From Chitinophagaceae bacterium (lineage in GTDB: Bacteria > Bacteroidota > Bacteroidia > Chitinophagales > Chitinophagaceae): DNA of 15,889 bases. Under the pieces are notes generated by a model that was not told the DNA's origin, searched no databases, and saw nothing but the letters and a program-made list of their open reading frames with translations. The stretch covers positions 1 to 15,889 of the forward strand of contig VIKJ01000010.1 of the NCBI GenBank assembly GCA_008080615.1, read 5' to 3'. Each line of letters starts with the position of its first letter. Within the stretch, counting starts at the first letter, position 1. The position numbers were made by a program, and so were the translations under genes. This document shows, one piece after another, positions 14,892-15,889 of the stretch.

Positions 14892-15889
14892 ATGAATAAA
14901 AAATTAGCCCTTTGGAGTATTACAGTAGGTTTAGGTGGTTTCCTTTTTGGATTAGACGTAGCTGTTATTTCCGGTGCAGAACAAGCCATACAAAAATTAT
15001 GGAATTTAACCGATTGGATGCACGGAACAGCCATTGCAATGGCATTGTACGGAACTGCATTTGGTGCAGCATTGGGTAATATTCCCGCCAATAAAATAGG
15101 ACGGAAAAAAACATTAATCTGGATTGGTATTTTATTCTTTATAACTTCCATTGGTGCTGCCGTTTCTACCAATGTAATGGTGTTTATGGTATTTAGGTTT
15201 GTTAGTGGATTAAGTATTGGAGCTTCTTCGGTGGTTGCACCTGTTTATATCTCTGAAATTGCACCACCTAAGTTTCGTGGCCGAATGGTTATTTCCTTTC
15301 AGTTAAATGTGGTTGCAGGTATTCTAATTGCTTATTTCTCTAATTATTTATTACAAGGGGTAGGTGGTAGCAATGATTGGCGTTGGATGCTTGGTGTGGT
15401 AGCTATTCCCTCTTTAGTATTTTCATTATTGATGTTGGTTACTCCAGAAACACCTAGGTGGTTGGTACTATTTAAACATGATGATGCTGAAGCCAAAAGA
15501 GTATTGGAACTTACGGGAGAAGATGCAACAAAAGTAATTGCGGATATCAAGGCATCTGTAAGTAATGGGAAGCATACTGAATCATTATTTAATAAAAAAT
15601 TTCTACGGCCATTATTATTGGCTTTTTTAATTGCATTCTTTAATCAACTCTCTGGAATCAATGCCATTATTTATTTTGCGCCCAAAGTATTTCAGATGGC
15701 GGGTATTGAAAGAAGCGGTGCTTTACTTTCTACCATCGGTATTGGTGTTATCAATTTAATGTTTACCATTTTTGGTTGGTACTTAATTGATCGCTTTGGA
15801 AGAAGGGTATTGATGTATATTGGTTCTATTGGGTATATTTTTTCTCTCACTATGATAGCAGTATCTTTTAATGGCACAGATCATAGCAT
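14892..15889 (+). CDS. Sugar-porter family MFS transporter, 3'-truncated
   Basis: The N-terminal 332 residues of a major facilitator transporter, open to the right edge with no stop. ATG at 14892 gives MNKKLALWS directly before the first helix. Sugar-porter (XylE/GLUT) signatures are present: D22 in FLFGLDVAVISG, equivalent to the proton-coupling Asp27 of XylE; GRKK at 70-73; PETPRWL at 185-191; QLSGINAIIYF at 252-262; and DRFGRR at 300-305. It should import a hexose or pentose with a proton across the inner membrane. The strong terminator just upstream isolates it from the cytochrome operon, so it belongs to a separate, probably carbohydrate, unit continuing off-window. Sugar specificity cannot be assigned. 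Confidence 0.92.
   Translation, partial: MNKKLALWSITVGLGGFLFGLDVAVISGAEQAIQKLWNLTDWMHGTAIAMALYGTAFGAALGNIPANKIGRKKTLIWIGILFFITSIGAAVSTNVMVFMVFRFVSGLSIGASSVVAPVYISEIAPPKFRGRMVISFQLNVVAGILIAYFSNYLLQGVGGSNDWRWMLGVVAIPSLVFSLLMLVTPETPRWLVLFKHDDAEAKRVLELTGEDATKVIADIKASVSNGKHTESLFNKKFLRPLLLAFLIAFFNQLSGINAIIYFAPKVFQMAGIERSGALLSTIGIGVINLMFTIFGWYLIDRFGRRVLMYIGSIGYIFSLTMIAVSFNGTDHS

Overview
The window is low-GC DNA from a member of the Bacteroidota, most likely near Chitinophagia or Sphingobacteriia. Supporting signs are Bacteroidota-restricted families (DUF5690-type transporter, DUF5777-type beta-barrel), many short Sec signal peptides ending in A|Q, and start codons without Shine-Dalgarno sequences. 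No taxon can be named from sequence alone. Nearly all genes are on the + strand, in two tight clusters.

Region 1 (1-7225) looks like a phosphonate or phosphoester scavenging operon, with gaps of 2 to 12 bases. It begins with a 5'-truncated phosphoesterase and a complete secreted paralogue (beta-propeller plus phosphoesterase). These are followed by a PhnZ-like HD diiron oxygenase, a PhnX-like HAD hydrolase, a DUF5690 membrane transporter with GlpT-like arginines, and a TIGR03364-type FAD oxidase. The inferred flow is release of a phosphonate or organophosphate from esters outside the cytoplasm, import, oxidation at the amino end, then C-P cleavage by an oxidative and/or a hydrolytic route. 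The PhnZ-like protein lacks about ten residues between two iron ligands, so it may be impaired. No PhnY/TmpA hydroxylase or PhnW is visible; either could lie left of the window.

Region 2 (7222-8060) holds a convergent gene for a small secreted protein of unknown function and a 350-base divergent intergenic region containing inverted repeats.

Region 3 (8061-14845) is an eight-gene electron-transfer operon closed by a strong intrinsic terminator. It encodes an ethylbenzene-dehydrogenase-type heme protein with a frameshift in its signal peptide, a heme lipoprotein with a CX4CH motif, a DUF5777 outer-membrane beta-barrel, a small twin-arginine-like protein and a four-cluster Fe-S protein. A NrfD/ActC-like quinol-reactive membrane protein, a periplasmic protein with a C-terminal anchor and a monoheme cytochrome c complete it. 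The Fe-S/NrfD/cytochrome core resembles a stripped-down alternative complex III, but no molybdopterin subunit is encoded here. A quinone pool to periplasm (perhaps to outer membrane) electron path is the simplest reading. Its donor or acceptor cannot be deduced.

Region 4 (14892-end) is the N-terminal 332 residues of a sugar-porter MFS transporter that runs off the right edge. No tRNA, rRNA, CRISPR array, insertion sequence or phage gene was seen.
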